The notes: generated by a model from the sequence alone, not told the origin. A stretch of 64,000 nucleotides of DNA from Portulaca oleracea (GCA_029582165.1 CM055877.1:37726249-37790248); one strand, 5' to 3'. Positions 1 to 12,539 are shown, numbered from the stretch's first letter. A program made the numbers and translations.

Positions 1-515
1 ATCTGTTCTTCCTTGATTTCAACCAAAATGGAGGGTTGTACCTGAAGTTCTACCAACTGTGCCCTTGCATAATCTAGCGGGACTACTTCAATCCCTGCTT
101 TCTGAATCTCGTGACTGAGCTTTGATTTGGCCATCTGGTGCATCTGTGTTGAGCTGATTTTTCCTACTCAGGGCATCAGTTGCTGAATTTGGCTTCCCAG
201 GATGGTATTGAATATCTAAGTCATAATCCTTGATGAGCTCCACCATCTTTGTTTCCTTAAGTTAATTCTTTCTGAGTAACTATGTACTTGAGACTTGAAT
301 GATATGTAAAGACTTTGGTAGAAACATCGCATAAGTAATGCCTCCAAATCGTCAAGGCAAAACTACTGCCGTTAATCCTAAATCATGTGCAGGGTAATTC
401 AGCTCATAGGGCTTCAATTGCCGGAAGGCATAAGCTATGACATATTCTTTCCCTTCCACTGGCAAGGCCAATGTGAGTCTCATTTTGAGTTCTTGAAATG
501 TTTACTCATACTTTT
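1..515 (-). pseudogene. RNase H region of Ty3/gypsy pol, decayed
   Basis: Minus-strand translation gives recognisable RNase H blocks: a stretch ending AYAFRQLKPYELNYPAHD and, nearer position 1, LIKDYDLDIQYHPGKPN followed by ATDALSRK. These are the classic end of the Ty3/gypsy RNase H and the start of the linker to integrase. The frame is interrupted by stops and small indels (for example after the AVVLP stretch), so no long ORF remains. It lies directly downstream of the RT remnant, as expected in pol. The remainder of pol runs off the left window edge. It cannot encode an active enzyme. Confidence 0.75.
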
Positions 516-1335
516 CTGATCATTCAAATATAGTAGTCTTTCTCAATAGACTGGTCAACGGTAAGGCAATCTTAGAAAAATCTTGTACAAAGCGCCTGTA
601 ATAGCCTGCTATACCTGGAGAGCTCTTCACTTCGGTCATGGTTGTTGGTCTATCCCAGCTCATGACCGCTTCAACCTTTTGTGGGTCAACTTTGATCCCT
701 TCTTTGGTCACTATATGCCCTAAAAAGGCGATTTATTTCAGCCAAAACTCACACTTCCTTATCTTAGCACACAAGTGTTGTTCTCCTCGCGTTTGTAGCG
801 TTATTCTCAAATGCTGTTCATGCTCTTCTCGAGTCTTTGAGTAAATCAAAATATCGTTCGTAAAGACTACTACAGACTTATCCAAAAATGGCGTGAAATT
901 CGATTCATAAAATCCATAAACATTGTCGATGCATTGGTAAGCCCAAAAGACATTACTATAGACTCGTAGTGCCCATAACGGGTCCCAAAAGGTGTCCTGG
1001 ATATAACTTCCGGCCTTATCCTCAACTGGTGATATCCAGACCTTAGATCCATCTTGGAAAACACGCCTGCCCCTTGTAACTGGTCAAATAAGTCATCAAT
1101 ACGGGGCTGTGGATACTTGTTCTTGATAGTAGTCTTGTTTAACTTCGGTAATTGATACACAGCCTCAGGCTTCCATCCTTTTTCTTAACGAACAAAACTG
1201 GCGCTCCACAGGGAGAAACACTTGTCCAGATAGACCCTAACTGAATCAACTCATCCAGTTGGGTCTCGAGCTCTTTCAACTCGGCGGATGCCATTCAGTA
1301 ATGCGCCTTCAATATTGGTTGCGTACTTGGTACTA
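516..1335 (-). pseudogene. Reverse transcriptase of Ty3/gypsy pol, inactivated
   Basis: Two minus-strand segments hold RT. Positions 870-1160 give [20 protein letters not shown], then a DLFDQL block and [12 protein letters not shown], the conserved RT motifs. Positions 520-711 give the EGIKVDPQKVEAV and FVQDFSKIA blocks at the C-terminal end. Between them, near 836-868, the catalytic box that normally reads F-x-D-D reads FTNDILIYSK, so the first active-site Asp is Asn. The segments are in different frames. The protein would synthesise cDNA if intact; the lost Asp and frameshifts make it inactive. Confidence 0.85.
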
Positions 1336-1338
1336 GCT

Positions 1339-1890
1339 TTATTTCAAAATCGATTTCCCTCCTTGGGGGTAGCCAGTTAGCTCTCCGGGAAAAACACCTG
1401 GAAAATCCCTTACTGGGGGGATATCGTAGATTTTCAGCTCTTTCAGCGTACTTCCCATTACATAACATAAGTATCCTTCAGCTCCTTGGCGTATAAGCTT
1501 TCTTGCCTTCATTAGAGACTCTATCCTGAAGTTGGGCTTCTCATATTCACCCTTGAAATGAATCGTTCCTCCTAATTGACTTTTCAGCACAACCATACCT
1601 TTACCACATTTTATCTTGGCTCCATGCTTGGCTAACCAATCCATGCCTAAGCTAACCTCAAATTCAGCTATATCCATGACAATAAGGTTTACTGGGAAGT
1701 TTTCTTCCGATATTTTGAGTGACACATTCAGGAGTGCCCTTTCACATGCTATAACTTAGCTATCTGGTAGCCTTATTTGATACGCTACTGCCTTTCCATG
1801 ATTCTGTAGCCTAGCTCAGTACTAACATGTGCTGAGATAAACGTATGCGATGCACCAGAATCAACTAAAGCCTAAACAGGACTTGCATTT
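1339..1890 (-). pseudogene. Aspartic protease region of Ty3/gypsy pol
   Basis: On the minus strand, about 1800-1880, the reading frame contains LVDSGASHTFIS, the retroviral-type aspartic protease active site with its Asp intact. A separate frame at 1339-1725 continues with GMDWLAKHGAKI and the protease-RT linker, ending near PVRDFPGVFP, the usual start of RT. Stops between the two parts break the protein. The active-site sequence with broken surroundings suggests decay after insertion. In an intact element this enzyme cuts the Gag-Pol polyprotein inside the virus-like particle. Confidence 0.75.
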
Positions 1891-1891
1891 G

Positions 1892-2376
1892 TTAAAAGAG
1901 TTCCATTTCCTCTTTGGCCCAGCTTGGCCTTCCTTGTCTTGATACACAGTTCTTAAATTCCTTCTTCACACTCTCCACCTCCGCGGCGCGTTCGTGTAGC
2001 TCCTGACTCGTATCGAAGGGTTGACCCGCCAGGTGACTCCACATGTATGGGAACAGGCCGCCCTCGAACCTAGCAATATTCATCCGCTCAGTGGACACGT
2101 ACTCTGGCGCGAAACAGCCAACTCGTTGATCTTGGCAGCGTACCGCATAACTGACACCTCACAATTGGACATCTTCAGTCCCATGAACTCCTCCTTTTGA
2201 CGCTGTAAGAAGAGAGGGTAAAACTTGGCTCGGAGCTCGACTAGGAAATCCTCCCTTGACAATTTCGTTCCTTGGTACTTGCTCTTCATGGTGCCCCACC
2301 ATAAATCCGCTCCCTTATCCAAATAAAAGGGTCCGATAGGTACCCATTTCTTCTTTGGTACCTCTAGGATCTCCAT
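1892..2376 (-). pseudogene. Gag remnant of Ty3/gypsy element
   Basis: Two overlapping minus-strand reading frames (2080-2376 and 1892-2098) give a Ty3/gypsy gag core: KGADLWWGTMK, then FYPLFLQRQKEEFMGLKM, then ARFEGGL. The intact gag at 60729-61757 has the matching blocks EEADLWWASVK and FYPMFLQKAKEKEFMDL, so the two elements are relatives. The frame changes near 2090. The C-terminal zinc knuckles seem to be missing, and the sequence runs almost directly into the protease. It is non-functional as it stands. Confidence 0.75.
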
Positions 2377-2399
2377 ATCTTTTCCATACCTCGAATCCA

Positions 2400-4209
2400 G
2401 TCTTCTAATTCTACAAGGTTAAACCCTCCTGCATATGTTCTAGGGTTCCTCTTGGCTACCCTATCAGCATGGTCATCATTCTTAATAATATAGCTACCTT
2501 CCACACTGGGATTTGGGATTCTCTATAAAAGTTCCCGTATCACTTGTCCTAAAATCTCGGGATGGTAAGGGTTAGGTGGGGGCATCATGTTTGCTGAGGA
2601 CCCTGACACAGGGTTGACTTGGGGAGCCCCTTGGGGTCCCTATGGTTGTAGGTTCTGCCCTCGGGAATCGGCAGTTTCTTCCCCTTGTTTGTTAGAAGGG
2701 TGGTTGTGGTTTGACGCGTGCAACATGCTACATTATAGTCATAAGATTTTGGTTTAAAACTCAATCGTTCCACCCCCTTCACACTTTATGCCCTAAAGAA
2801 AATAAGACTCAAGCAATCCTTTCGTAACCATACCCCTTGTCCTTTGTTATCTTCGCATAATTTAATCACAACCCATGCTCTCAAAACTTGTTATTCCCCC
2901 TCCTGTATCCATGGTTAACTTGTTAACTTTGTATGTACATAATTTTCTCTCAAGTCGATAAACATAAACATACATCCTCTTTCTCACTTCTTAAAACATT
3001 ATGTTTTAAACACATGCAACCTTGAGACATTTAAAAGCTAACTCCCAACCATAACATATGAAAGTCAAACTTGTTCTCGAAACATAAACCACAATATGCA
3101 TGAAAATCGAAAGATAATTGTTCCATGATTACACCAGTGTTCTCAACATAATACGCAACAACCTGCTACTTCTCATTCTTCCTCCTTTCTTCTTGCTCAT
3201 ACAGAACCTGAACTCCCTAAAAAGGGATATAGCCGTCACCATCATCATCTTCATTTTCCGTAGTATCGTCACTCTCCTTAACCTTAAACTGGACGGTAGG
3301 CTGGGGCCTAACACATCTATGAAATAATAGGGGATTTCCCATGGTTACACCTCCCAGCACTCGGCATATTCTTAGACCTTCAACTCAAAGGTCACCACGG
3401 ACCATGTTCCTAAATTCTGAAATCGTTATTCGTGGGCGCTTTGCTCGAAAGTATAGATAGAGACGTGGTACTTGTGCCAGAACCAAGTCCAGAGACGCGC
3501 GTGTGATAGAAACGCTAATAAACGGTGAGTCCTCCTCACAGGGTCGTGATATCGAGAGTTAGAGTTCTCTCTCAACATGCAGAATACCTCCATGAACCTC
3601 CTAACGTGCGCGGAAAATACTATCTTTCGGATTTGTTAACATAGCATAGGAATTCGGGGACTCGGGATCGGCCATCTATCATATCATATAACATCTAAAC
3701 AAAATAAAAACCGCCATTCTACCGGCGTAAACTTGGGTCCTGAACTTGCCCGGACGAAACCCATAACTATATTAAGTCTTAAACAACTTCATGTATCATA
3801 ACTGACTTCAAATTTATAACGTCACATCACTGCATATCTTAACATTCCTCATAGGTATACATAACATCATCATTTACAAAACCCTGTTAAACTTGTGGAC
3901 TTGTAACAAATCTTGAAATTCCAACCTAAACCCAACTTTCCCCGTATTTATGCATATCTCTTTATTCCCTAGGTCTTTACATACCACTATGTGCATACTT
4001 AGACCCCGTTCGTACCCTGAATTTCATTGTTCCACTTAGAACAAGACTCAAGCATTTTTGCAAGTACCTTATGTACTTAAATTCTAAAAGATCACATGCG
4101 TATAAACTCTTATCCTATCCTGTATATGGCTTGATTACCTCTAACTTCATCATATACTTTTTCCTCAACACCTAAAGATATCCCAAAGATGGTTCTCCCA
4201 ATTTGTTTT
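2400..4209 (-). other. Leader/5' internal region of the minus-strand element
   Basis: This stretch lies between gag and the PBS and has no long ORF. Minus-strand 3130-3330 encodes an Asp/Glu-rich patch (SDDTTENEDDDGDGYIPF) in a frame broken by stops. The gag-only element has an acidic leader ORF at the comparable place (60087-60314, including EEDSGNESDDLNW). The rest is unremarkable A/T-rich sequence. Confidence 0.45.
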
Positions 4210-4221
4210 GCTCTGATACCA
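4210..4221 (-). other. Primer binding site (initiator Met tRNA type)
   Basis: The minus strand reads TGGTATCAGAGC, the usual start of the plant initiator-methionine tRNA primer site. It is four bases inside the LTR end at 4226. This fixes the element's orientation and identifies the LTR to the right as its 5' LTR. Confidence 0.9.
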
Positions 4222-5184
4222 CAACTGTAACACCCCCATGTTACTAACCACAAGATTAAGCTAATGACTCACTTAACCCAATGATTAGCAGCGGATAAAT
4301 ACCTGAGAGCACTACCACCATCCGTGAAAACAGACAAGGCTAAACTACAACCCAAGGCAGGCAATCACACATAAGACTAACTTGAAACATGCATCATCAA
4401 AACATAATTCAACTTAACAACCTCAAGACAACACAATACAACCAAACAAAATTTATACAAGCCAAAACATCCAAGATCTCCCTTATTTCCTTCGGAAAGG
4501 GGTATTTAACCACACTCAATCTCCTTAAGATGCTCTAGGGTTTCGTCCTTCCGGGGCTTTCCTTATTCCTTTTTGCCGAGGTTCCTAAAACGAAAACATA
4601 AAACTTCAAAGAGTGAGATAAACTCAGTATGTATACCCCCGATAACGTAAGAATCGTTTCAAAGATTAAGTTAATTTAATTAGCGCGGTTCCAAAATCAT
4701 TTAAAAACTACTTAAATAACCATAACAATAACAATAACATAAGTTACGTGGCATGACCATAACTTAACTCATAACTTAAATGAAAAACTACTCATGAGCT
4801 CCTTCCATTAGAAAATAATATATCATTAGAAATAATATAACATTAGAAATAATATAATCTTAGAAGTGGTATAACATAAGAAATGATATAACCTAGTTTC
4901 AAAAGAAACTTAACTCATGCATGACTTAACATAAAACACACACACAAAGCCATAACATATACTTGACCTTAAATCCTTATAAATCAAGAGTTATAAACTT
5001 GGCGTATAACTTCTAAAGTTTTACTTTGGTTTAAAAGACTTGAGTAACTTAGGAAACTTTAAACTTGGTTATCCTATTATTAACCTGAAGGTCCCCTACT
5101 TGCGATCATCGGCTAAAGCTCCGTATGCACATACCCGGATCGATCGGGAGATCCGGATGGTGGACAACGTCCTATACTGACAAG

Positions 5185-5345
5185 ATTTTCATGGCGTGCA
5201 TCTAAGGCACTAACTATAATCCCTTGGGTGCACTAAGGCACATATATGATTTATATGGGGTGCACTTTAGGCACCAATTTCATATTTTTCCCTGGTGTGC
5301 CTAAGGCGCAATTAAGCATGGGGTGCTCTACAACACGATTATACA
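5185..5345. repeat. Imperfect minisatellite inside the LTR
   Basis: Four degenerate copies of a roughly 45-55-bp unit share a core like GGTGCACTAAGGCAC (near 5200, 5227, 5260 and 5300). The array lies about 1 kb from the LTR 3' end. Confidence 0.6.
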
Positions 5346-7567
5346 TGGACAGGGCTTTTATTAATCTTATAGAACATGAAACTTGAACCTTGATACTTTG
5401 TCCTTAGATTCTTAAAACACTTGGTTCCTTAAGTTAAACCATTTTTTTCCAATCATAAATTAAAATATAAACTTGTAATCGCCTTGCACTAGAATCTACT
5501 TATAAAGGAAGTTGGTTCATGAAATAACTTAAGCATCCAAAGTATGGAATTATCGTAAGAGTTTATAACATAAAGGATGCATAACATGAATACTTGAGAT
5601 AATGGTAAACTGTAAAATTAACCTGAGAATTCAACCTTGGATACTAAAAAAAAAAATCCATGAGAATTTATATGCATTTTTTAACATAAATCATGAGAAT
5701 TTACATATAAACATAAATGATAAAATATACTTTCAGAACTTGGCATTAAAAGATTAAATCATAATAATATACATAAAATATCAGGCAATATACGTACCTG
5801 ACGGCTTAAAAACACATACTGGACCGGCAGAGACTTGAACAGTAGCGTAACGATCTCTTGAAGGGACTTAAAAGAAAAGAAATTATGAATTAGGTCCTAA
5901 CTTAGGAGGAGTAACTTAGTGAATTTTTCGGGGAATAATAATAGTAATTCGGTTTCTAAGGCATACTTATAGATCATAACTTCCCGTACAAGCATCGGAA
6001 CATGGCATAAGAGGACTTTCCGGAAAGTTCATATTACACACTCAAACTTTGGAGTTGACCATGAAAACTAGAAATGTGTCTAAGAGGGTCAAAACTATTG
6101 TTCCTCTAATCTACCCAGAAAAATAAACAAGTCGACCAAGCTTTTTGGGAGGCCATAACTTAGGTTATACTGATCGGTTTGGGGCCCGTAAGCTGTCCAT
6201 AGAAAGCTCGTGATTCATACTTTAATTTTCATTTTAACCATAAGTTAATTTGGGCATGGGAAAGGGTCAAATTTTGGCCAAGAACGCAGGTAGTCACAAA
6301 ACACATATTCTGGGTAACCTCAAATTATTAGCCTCGAGTCGGGAACTCATAACTCTCACTCTCGATGTCATATGAATGCATACCATACATTCCTGGAAGA
6401 CCAGAATGTACCCTCCAACGTTTATGTTCAACTCTTAAACCATAGAAGACTCTAACCCTACGAAAAACACTCATCTTTGAGCTGACTACAAAATGTTTCC
6501 AGATTTACGTCATCTCACGGTTTTGGCCATAACCCTTAGTATACAAATTGAAACGACGAGCTACAAAAGCCGGGTGTTAGCTAACACTTTTATCTACCTA
6601 TTCATGCCATAAAATAGCCCAGAATCACATTCCTCATTTTCTTGAAAAAGAAATTACCAACCAGATTACAACATCCTTAGTAAATCGTTGACATGCATAC
6701 TTAAACTCTTGTGATTTAGCCTAAACCTCTCTTAACACCTAATTTAACAATCTCCTACATAACTTCCAGACTTGAAACATCCAGAAAATTTCCTTTAGAG
6801 TTCACTTTAAGTACATGCAAGTCCATCACATTACATATTTCATGTCTCTCACACATAAATCAACATGCACCACTCACAAATCATCACTATACTTAATCCA
6901 ACACTAATCTACACACATGCACTTAACTTAAATCGATTTTTCATCCTTCCACTATGAATTTAACTAATAAAACCACATGCATGTCGCAATTCATCATCAT
7001 CCATGCTCATTTAATCATAAAAACACAAGTTTATCTCAAACTTACCCAAACTTTCACTTGATATCCTTAGTTCCTAGGAACCCCCTCTTGAATATATTGA
7101 AATCCTTGAGTGATCCTTGGGAAAACCTAAGAATTACAAGGAGGAGAAACTTAAACATAAACTTGGTTTATCTTTAAGAAAAAGCGAAAAAGATGGAGTG
7201 GAATACCCTTGAAATAAGAGGAGGAGAGGTGAGATGATGGGATGATGGTGCGTCGATGGCCGGAGGGTGCCGGAAAAGTCGCCGGTGGCGGCGGCTGGTG
7301 GCCGGCAGCCATAGCAGAGGCAGCAGGGGGTGGTGTTGGTGGAGGTGAATGAACAAGAGGAAGTTAGAGTCAGAGTGAGGGAGTGTAATTATATTTGATT
7401 TCAACAAAATGATAACTCATCTAATATAACCATGTATATATATATCTATTTATGCCAAGCCCAACATAAAAGCCTCCCCCTCTCTTCCTTTCTTCATTTG
7501 GCCAGCCCACAAGGCCTAAAATGGGAAAATTTTGATCCATTTTAATTCTTCCTCTTATACTTATATC

Positions 7568-8078
7568 TAGACCTGTCAATTCGGTCGGGCGGGCAGTTTC
7601 GGGTCGGTCGTATATCGGGTTCGGGTTAATACGGGTCGGGTGTATTTCGGGTTCGGGAAAATACGGGCGGTGTATTTCGGTTTTGAGTCAACCCAACGGG
7701 TTATGATTACGACCTTTTTTCGCTTTTTCTTTTTAAAAAATGGTCTCTAAATACTACTTTTTGTACAATATACATAATAAAATATGATTATCTTCTAGTA
7801 ACGATAGATTATTGTAACTATTTTAACTTAAATAAGAGAAATAACAAATAAATAAGTTGCGCTCATAGTTTAATGTTAAAAATTTGAATGCAAAGTCAGA
7901 AATTTTAATAAAGTTTAACTCAAAAAGTTAAATTTTCGGGTCAAACGGGTGGGTCGGGTTTGACTCGCTAATTTCCGGGTTCGGTATACTTCGGGTTTAG
8001 TTGAAAAAGTCGTGTTCAAAACCGAGAAATTTCGGGCGGGTTCGGGTCGGGTTATCGGGTCAGAAATTGTCAGGTCTA
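7568..8078. mobile_element. hAT-type MITE, family with TAGACCTG ends
   Basis: The element begins TAGACCTGTCAATT and ends AATTGTCAGGTCTA, giving imperfect terminal inverted repeats. It is flanked by a perfect 8-bp direct repeat, cttatatc (7560-7567 and 8079-8086), the hallmark of hAT transposition. The interior has many CGGGTCGGG/CGGGTTCGG subterminal motifs and no coding capacity. A second copy of the same family is at 15097-20419. Confidence 0.9.
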
Positions 8079-8391
8079 CTTATATCTCCCAAATTTCTCA
8101 ACTTACCGAAATTTATTAAACCATAAAAATACAATCGGTAACCCAAATAAATATATCCATATACTTCCATGAAATTTCTCATAATTATAATTCTAAATTG
8201 CCTTGAATAAGTTGGAGTAACATTTTCAACCGGATATGTGATTTATTTAGGTTCGAGTAGAATGTAGTATTATTTATTATCGGTTTAAAAAAGTGTGGTT
8301 GCCAAATGCAAAGTGAGACTAGTGAAGGAAATTATAAAACGAAAATTAAACAGCAGCGGTGTGGAGTGAACACTGGAGAATAGGCGATTAG

Positions 8392-8558
8392 TGCAATTTA
8401 TTAGGTGCTCTCGGATCACGTGCTCCAGATTCTACAATTGTTCACTCATATGTATTAGATTGTTCACTCTGGTTATTATGATTGTTCACTCTGATTCACA
8501 TGATTGTTCATTCGCAAGAATTTGGAGCACATGCTCCGGGTGCATGTAATATATATTG
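8392..8558. mobile_element. Small MITE with 9-bp target duplication (Mutator-like candidate)
   Basis: A perfect 9-bp direct repeat, ggcgattag, flanks this 167-bp element (8383-8391 and 8559-8567). Its ends form an imperfect inverted repeat of about 40 bp (CACGTGCTCCAGATTC near the left against GAATTTGGAGCACATG near the right). The interior has four copies of ATTGTTCACTC or ATTGTTCATTC. A 9-bp duplication suggests the Mutator superfamily. It sits about 145 bp upstream of the hydrolase start codon, inside the likely promoter or 5' UTR. Confidence 0.65.
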
Positions 8559-8701
8559 GGCGATTAGCACAAGAATTAGAAGGAACACAACTGGCTGAGA
8601 CTGACGACACATATCAAATTTCATTCTGTGTGGGGAGGACTGAGGAGGTTGGTGAATCCACATCCAGCAGTAGCAGCTCCTAGCACTGCTCCAGTCCAGA
8701 C

Positions 8702-11700
8702 ATGGATGCCCCTGTAAACAGGAAGATATCAACCGCATCTGCCAGAGCCCGCACTCGCAAATCCAACCATAAATCCTCCTTCTCTCTCTCTTCTTCAGGT
8801 CATTCCCCCCCCCCCCCCCACCTTTACTTACTACACTTCCCTATCTTCCTCTTTAATTTGCTTCCCTCTTTTATCGATCTTCTTTGTTTCTTCTCGATGT
8901 GCGTTAATGGGCCCTCCCTGATATTTCAGGATCAACACTGCGTCTATATTCCATACTTTATTGTTTATTGGTTGGTTACAAGATCTGCGATTGGCTCCAT
9001 TTTCTACTTTGTCATTTTTCGCTACCAGATACAGATCTGGACCGATTGAATTTTATTTATTTTGTGTTCTTGTATTTACCCAATAAAGTTTTGATCACAC
9101 ACTTCTAATGTTACTGTTGTATGTGGTGGTGCCCTTGTGAATGCAGCAAAACCATATTTAGGTACCACATAAACTGTATCTTAACATTCCATGCGTTCCA
9201 CTTTAATTGTTTCTTTTGATCAGTGCAAAAACGTGTGGTGAAAAAATAATATCGTGGAGAAAAAAAATAAGGAGGAAAGAAGAATAAAGTAAAGCAAGTT
9301 TATTTTCCTCTTTGTTTGCTCTGAGTAATACTTTGTTTCACAACATTTTTTCATCCAAATCTAGTGTATTTACAATCCAAGATGTGTCAATAACTGTTTA
9401 TGTAAATCTATCTTTACTAATTGCCTTTGTTTTTGCTGTGCATGGTTCTCCTTTATGTTTTATCTCTCCCCACCTTTTCTCCATACATGGTGCAAGACAA
9501 CTTGTCTTTCAAAGTTAGAATTTTCAGCTAATTTAATTTTATTGATTTGTGTACAATGCTTAGTGAATCAATTAAAATGGGATAGAGAGAGAACTTAGTT
9601 TTGTGATGGGCTTGCCCAAGAATGTGCATTATTTGAAAGCAATAATTGGTTTATGCTACACTTGTTTTGGATTTTGTCATTTACAACCTTGATACTTGCG
9701 TATTACATATGCAGTTGAAAAGTATCCATCAAAAGGCACATATATGATAGGTAGTAGGGATTGTCAATAGTCCATAATAACCCAAACTGAGAAGCTACCC
9801 AACTGTTCAGGCTTTCAGTTATATTGAAATGATTGTAGTTTGTGATAAATGATAATACTAAAATAGTCATCACCAAATGCCAATGTAAACATAGCTCTCT
9901 AAGTTCTTTATATTTATAAGAAATCAAATATTTTCAGGCTTGTTTAAGAAGCTCCTCCTAGTTGGTATCGTGGGTCTCTTGGCATGGGCTTATCAGGCTA
10001 TACGCCCACCTCCCCCCAAAATTTGTGGAACACCGGATGGTCCTCCAATCACAGCGGCAAAGATTAAGCTTAGTGATGGAAGGCATTTGGCTTACAAAGA
10101 GTATGGGGTGCCAAAAGATCAAGCAAATTATAAATTCATTTTTGTCCATGGCTTCGACTCTTGCAGACTTCATGCCAGCCTACTTCCTGCGGTACATAAG
10201 TGCTTCTCCTTTACCTGTGCTTCCTCTCTCTTTGTGTTTCTTTTCTCTTATAAGACTCTGTTTGTATGCTAATTTTTGCAGGAGACTCTTGAAGGCTTAG
10301 GGATATATATTGTGTCATTTGACCGACCTGGGTATGGAGAAAGTGATCCACATCCAAACCGAACATTCAAGAGCATATCATCAGATATCGAAGAGCTTGC
10401 CGATCAGTTGCAACTAGGAGAGAAGTTTTATGTGATGGGGTTCTCAATGGGCGGGCAGACTCTATGGAGTTGTCTCAAATATATACCGCATAGGTTTGCT
10501 AATCTGATAGGTCAATCTTTCATTTGAAGCTTACCTTCTGCTTCTCACTTCAGGATTTAATTTATGTCAATTTGGTATCTCTTTTATGTTGGTAGGCTGG
10601 CAGGAGCAACATTGATAAGTCCTGTTGTCAACTAGTGGTGGTCTGGTTTACCTGCCAACCTATCCACAGAAGGTCTCAATGCACAGATTCCATGGGATAA
10701 ATGGTCTCTTCGTGTGGCACATTATGCTCCATGGTTAACTTATTGGTGGAATACTCAAAAACTTTTCCCTCCTTTAAGTGTGATTTCTCAGAGTCATGAA
10801 ATGCTATCTCGTCAGGACAAAGAACTAATTCCGAACTTCCCAGGAAAGGAAGTGATGGTAAGCTATTTCCTCATGGGATGAATTTCAATCGTATTTCTAT
10901 TGTTATGTGTTACTCGCAGTATATGACAAAAAAACAAAATTAAACAGTAACTGAGGCATTGGAGAGGTAGTTTGTAGACTACTTCATTATAATGGAAGAA
11001 GTTAGGTCTTCATCTTATATCTTACGTATACTCACCAAAAGTTTAGCAATAACCGTGTTGTTCGATTATTTTATCACTGTCAAAGCGTATGAGGTATTGT
11101 ATGTTAGGTTATGTATAAAATTGTTGAACACTGTTCACTTATGCTATCTCACCTGGGGTACTTATTGCACCTTAAGGGATCTGGTGGCACTATGGGACTG
11201 TTGGTAGTGAGACTCATGAACTCACTTAGGACCAAAAGGCGTGCAAACTTAAATGGGGTTAATCCAAGTAGTATTTGGACATGTTCAAGTAACTAACTGA
11301 TATAGTGTTAACCATGTCTATAGAAATTTGCATCTTACCATGCTTTTGAATCGAATCTCATTTTCTAAAAAATAAAAGAAAATATATATTGACAAGCCTC
11401 TTCTTGCAATGAATCTACATGGTTGTTTGTTCTATGTTTCTAATTGTTGTTTGTTTTGGTGTGTGGGCATCAGGCTCCTGTAAGGCAGCAAGGAGAATTT
11501 GAATCTCTTCACCGTGACTTGAATGTTGCGTTTGGGAAATGGGATTTCGACCCAACTGAATTGGCAAATCCACTCCCAAACAATGAGGGTACTGTTCACC
11601 TATGGCATGGTGATGAAGATAAAATTGTCTCTGTTGCAATACAACGTTACATAGTTCAAAAACTTCCATGGATTCGCTACCATGAAGTATCCGGCGCTGG

Positions 11701-11770
11701 GCACATGTTTGCATACGGTAAAGGTATGATTGAGACCATCCTTAAGGCTCAACTGTCCGTTGAAACTTAG
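8702..11770 (+). CDS. Alpha/beta-hydrolase-fold gene, five exons, with an in-frame stop in exon 4
   Basis: Exons inferred from GT-AG sites and frame: 8702-8798, 9938-10191, 10282-10493, 10596-10857 and 11474-11770, about 373 codons. The N-terminus has a Ser/Arg-rich leader and a membrane segment (LLLVGIVGLLAWAY), then PPPPKICG and KLSDGRHLAYKEYG, typical of plant membrane-anchored alpha/beta hydrolases. Catalytic parts visible: HGF oxyanion loop, nucleophile elbow GFSMGG (Ser), HGDEDK (Asp) and GAGHMF (His). Family members are esterase/lipase-like; the substrate is unknown. Exon joins keep frame throughout. A TAG at 10633-10635 replaces the residue after PVVN, between Ser and Asp, so a spliced mRNA would give a protein of about 200 residues without the Asp and His. 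This could be a null allele, a young pseudogene or a sequencing error. It is the only non-transposon gene seen. Confidence 0.88.
10633..10635 (+). other. Premature TAG stop in hydrolase exon 4
   Basis: With the exon 3/4 junction at 10493/10596 the codons read L-A-G-A-T-L-I-S-P-V-V-N-stop-W-W-S-G-L-P. Family members usually have Tyr before the WW pair, so one base change (TAC or TAT to TAG) explains it. Downstream codons stay open to 11770. Confidence 0.8.
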
Positions 11771-12539
11771 CCAGTTGGAAGCAAAGTTATGTCAGGTTAG
11801 CTATTCGGTTCTCGTTGTTCTTTGTAGTCATTCTTGCTAGCATCATATGCCATTTACAGGATTGTACACGTACCAAATTGTATTTTCTATGTTATTGGTT
11901 GAGATTGCAACACATTTGTACCATTTCGTTTTCTCTATTGGGAACGACGTAGTCAATCCTGTGAGTTCTTGATATGCTATTAATGTGTAGAAATCAGGCA
12001 ATATTTGTTGCCTCTTGGCGGATCAGATATGGTTGTTGAATATGTAGCTTCGATATCCGATTGATGTTTGAACTTGCTGATTTCACCTGGATTTACAAGT
12101 TTCAGCTCCAAGACTATAGTAGTCTTGTACCCGTGTTCCATATCATCGAGTTTTGAAGTCTTTAATATAAGTAATTGAGGTTGGACGAAGAGTTTGCTGT
12201 GGCATGTATTTTGGTTTTTGAAAACTTACATGAAGAATATGGACCCTTTTCGGATTGTCTATTGTCTCTGTTCGATAGAGACATTGAGTTTGTTTTATAA
12301 TTTTAGAAGTTATGAATTTTGAGCTTAGTGTCTGTTAATAAGCTGGGGTGCAAGCACCAGTCTTCCCAAACACAAATTTTCAGCAGGAAAATTCTGATTG
12401 GGTTCGAATGCCCTTTCAATATTTGGTTTTGGGTTTGGTAAGAAACTCGAATTTGACATAAAATTTGAACAACCTAATTTCTTACCCTAAATTTAAACTG
12501 ACTCAACTTTGCCTATGAGCTTAACTCACAAGTTTCAGC
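11771..12539. other. 3' flank of hydrolase gene
   Basis: No ORF or repeat structure was recognised. The first few hundred bases are T-rich and probably hold the 3' UTR and polyadenylation region. Confidence 0.4.

Larger units (their letters stand above)
1..8222 (-). mobile_element. Ty3/gypsy LTR retrotransposon (Tekay/Del-like chromovirus type), truncated by the window edge
   Basis: Read on the minus strand, the order from high to low coordinate is LTR, PBS, leader, gag, protease, RT and RNase H, which is the Ty3/gypsy order. The 3' end, with integrase and the second LTR, lies outside the window. The PBS (TGGTATCAGAGC, initiator-Met type) sits next to an LTR end reading ...TGTTACA. Every coding block carries stops or frameshifts, so this is an old, dead copy. 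Lineage is inferred from the roughly 3.5-kb LTR (without its hAT insert), the gag style, and resemblance to the elements at 49-64 kb. The LTR outer end at 8222 is inferred from a TGTTACTCC start on the minus strand; no target duplication can be checked. Confidence 0.8.
4226..8222 (-). repeat. 5' LTR of the minus-strand Ty3/gypsy element
   Basis: The PBS-proximal end reads TGTAACACCCCC on the plus strand, giving an LTR that ends in CA. The distal end at 8222 is a TG start inferred from sequence. Length is about 4.0 kb, or 3.48 kb without the hAT MITE at 7568-8078, close to the 3566-bp LTR at 56219-59784. On the minus strand there is a TATA-like run near 7435-7450 followed by a GC-rich segment (7250-7310). 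The LTR at 56219 has the same arrangement: TATA box, then a CCGCCGCC-type leader. The start of transcription is probably there. Weak point: the outer boundary. Confidence 0.65.

Noticed and set aside
8702..9049. 115-residue ORF
   Set aside because: Only its first 97 bases are the hydrolase exon 1; the rest reads through the intron.
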